A stretch of 6,023 nt of DNA from Chloroflexota bacterium (lineage in GTDB: Archaea > Iainarchaeota > Iainarchaeia > Iainarchaeales > GCA-2688035). Each line of letters opens with the position of its first letter. The stretch's first letter is position 1. Under the pieces are notes generated by a model, which saw only the letters and a list, made by a program, of their open reading frames with translations, was not told where the DNA came from and made no database searches. The stretch spans positions 1 to 6,023 of the forward strand of contig DAOWAC010000064.1 in the NCBI GenBank assembly GCA_030634785.1, read 5' to 3'. The translations under genes were made by a program, and so were the position numbers. This document shows, piece after piece, positions 5,499 to 6,023 of the stretch.

Positions 5499-5761
5499 AA
5501 GCAGAAATAAACCTGATTTATTTCCTCATCATATCCTGTTGTAATAAGGTACTCTTTTTCAATTATGTCTGTTGCAAGAACCAGCGTGTGTTCTTCCAAT
5601 GTTCCGCATTTTTCAGGAGAAATCTGGATTCCTTGTGCAACCTGCTTTGCTTCGAGTGCTCTTACTGATACAGTCAGTCCTGTTTGCTGTACTGCAAGCA
5701 TTACTGTCCATCCAAGTAAAAAAATCAGCAAAAGTCCAAGAATCATGTCACTTACTTGCAT
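5489..5761 (-). CDS. small single-pass membrane protein (90 aa), function unknown
   Basis: The frame encodes 90 residues. Residues about 6-24 form one strongly hydrophobic helix (MILGLLLIFLLGWTVMLAV), followed by a soluble 65-residue region containing two cysteines (C52, C87) and an acidic, aromatic end (EEINQVYFCFYE). I do not recognise the family. The N-terminal helix followed by a short globular part resembles membrane-anchored or pilin-like small proteins, but no class III signal-peptide cleavage motif is evident. There are no positive charges before the helix and few after it, so topology cannot be settled by the positive-inside rule. ATG 5761 is preferred over the in-frame ATG at residue 6 because a palindromic TATA-like box is centred 26 bases upstream. 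It overlaps the 3' end of the 4902 gene by 10 bases. If the second half is extracellular, C52 and C87 could pair; that is speculation. Confidence 0.65.
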   Translation of the reverse strand: MQVSDMILGLLLIFLLGWTVMLAVQQTGLTVSVRALEAKQVAQGIQISPEKCGTLEEHTLVLATDIIEKEYLITTGYDEEINQVYFCFYE

Positions 5762-5775
5762 GCAAAAATAAGGAC

Positions 5776-5803
5776 TTGCAACTATTTAAATGTTAGTTGG
5801 CAA
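5776..5803. promoter_or_regulatory. inverted repeat around a palindromic TATA box (possible shared divergent promoter/operator)
   Basis: TTGCAACTA (5776-5784) and TAGTTGGCAA (5794-5803) are inverted copies with a single-base bulge. Between and touching them is the palindrome ATTTAAAT (5784-5791). The TATA centre lies 26 bases from the minus-strand ATG at 5761 and 28 bases from the plus-strand ATG at 5816, so one TATA box is placed to serve both directions. The surrounding dyad could bind a dimeric regulator. The minus-strand promoter role is the better supported one, because the plus-strand reading frame is doubtful. Confidence 0.5.
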
Positions 5804-5927
5804 ACGGGTCAAGCTATGTCTTTTCTAATAATTGTCAACAAACTTGTTGATTGTTTGAAAAATGCAAGTATTAAAAAAAAGGTAGCAGGCCCTTAAGGAT
5901 GCTATTGAAAAGCAATGGAGAGAATTC

Positions 5928-5947
5928 AAAAAGATTTTAAAAGAAAG
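5928..5947 (-). terminator. T-rich candidate terminator for the right-edge minus-strand gene
   Basis: The minus strand reads CTTTCTTTTAAAATCTTTTT from 5947 to 5928, about 20 to 40 bases past the TGA at 5967-5969. A second run of eight Ts lies further on, at 5880-5873. T-rich tracts after a stop fit archaeal U-tract termination and give slight support to the partial gene. The same bases are A-rich codons of the plus-strand reading frame. Confidence 0.3.
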
Positions 5948-5966
5948 CTGGGTTGCCAGTCAGCGT

Positions 5967-6023
5967 TCAAGCTTTTACTGTTACAACTTTCTTTTTTCGC
6001 TTTGCAGCTTTTGGCGGCATGCT
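5967..6023 (-). CDS. C-terminal basic tail of an unidentified gene (runs off the right edge)
   Basis: Reading leftward from the right edge, 18 codons give SMPPKAAKRKKKVVTVKA and then TGA at 5967-5969. Nearly half of the residues are Lys or Arg, and the codons (AAA, AAG, GCA, GCT, GTT) match those of neighbouring genes. Such tails occur on nucleic-acid-binding and ribosomal proteins, but 18 residues do not allow a family call. The T-rich stretch after the stop suits a gene end. An ATG lies at 6020, so a 17-codon ORF cannot be excluded, but a tail of a longer gene is more likely. Confidence 0.4.
   Translation of the reverse strand, partial: SMPPKAAKRKKKVVTVKA

Larger units (their letters stand above)
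5816..6023 (+). pseudogene. frame-broken reading frame, possible pseudogene or frameshifted gene (runs off the right edge)
   Basis: ATG 5816 opens 26 codons (MSFLIIVNKLVDCLKNAS, then a lysine cluster and VAGP) ending at TAA 5894-5896. In the +1 frame, from AAG at 5895, protein-like sequence resumes as KDAIEKQWREFKKILKESW followed by VASQRSS, and that frame stays open to the right edge. Upstream, the +1 frame is closed by TAG at 5883-5885 and has no ATG, so it cannot easily be a separate gene. A single-base indel, or a +1 shift at CCT-T-AAG, would join the two. I do not recognise the joined product. Beyond about 5970 the translation turns phenylalanine- and cysteine-rich, which is typical of antisense to a lysine/alanine-rich gene, and it conflicts with the minus-strand tail there. 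It may be a decayed gene, a sequencing error or chance. The TATA-like box 28 bases upstream is its main support. Confidence 0.3.

Noticed and set aside
5565..5796. Two plus-strand ORFs opposite the small membrane-protein gene
   Set aside because: Neither has a promoter or ribosome site. The minus-strand frame has a coherent membrane helix and a TATA-like box at the right distance.
5836..5849. CAACAA-AC-TTGTTG hairpin as a terminator or small RNA
   Set aside because: A six-pair AT-rich stem with a two-base loop is weak, is not followed by a T run on the plus strand, and lies inside the doubtful 5816 reading frame.
5950..5980. GTTCAAGC resembling a tRNA T-loop
   Set aside because: No acceptor, D or anticodon stems can be folded around it on either strand.

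Overview
The window looks archaeal, and probably comes from a small-genome (DPANN-like) archaeon. The DNA is AT-rich. The first genes of transcripts have TATA-like boxes about 25-29 bases before their ATG and no Shine-Dalgarno site, which suggests leaderless mRNAs. A gene inside the apparent operon has a near-perfect GAGGTGAT site. The protein families (DHH phosphoesterase, a tiny RTGLPMLK protein, AmpS-like and M24 peptidases, an agmatinase-like enzyme) fit archaea. The lineage is inferred; there is no rRNA or other marker here.

Layout. Positions 1-744 (minus) hold the N-terminal 248 residues of a DHH-family phosphoesterase that runs off the left edge. An 80-base divergent promoter region separates it from a probable plus-strand operon: a 54-residue small protein (825-989), a 596-residue M29/AmpS-like metallo-aminopeptidase (1015-2805) and an M24 Xaa-Pro dipeptidase-like enzyme (2828-3907). 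An agmatinase/arginase-superfamily enzyme (3896-4813, minus) converges on the operon with a 12-base 3' overlap. It is divergent from a 198-residue protein with a degenerate GNAT-like C-terminal half (4902-5498, plus). That gene overlaps, tail to tail by 10 bases, a 90-residue single-pass membrane protein (5489-5761, minus). The right end is poorly resolved: a palindromic TATA box inside an inverted repeat, a frame-broken plus-strand reading frame, and the basic C-terminal tail of a minus-strand gene entering from the right edge.

How the genes may work together. The two peptidases make a plausible peptide-recycling pair: the AmpS-like enzyme would trim N-terminal residues and the M24 enzyme would cleave Xaa-Pro dipeptides. 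The agmatinase-like enzyme would make putrescine from agmatine, but no arginine decarboxylase is visible here. Nothing in the sequence links the peptidases, the agmatinase and the DHH protein into one new pathway. I see no CRISPR array, mobile element, tRNA or rRNA, and no clear novel system. The most noteworthy items are the small gene in the non-obvious frame, the dyad-symmetric shared promoter and the frame-broken region at the right edge.
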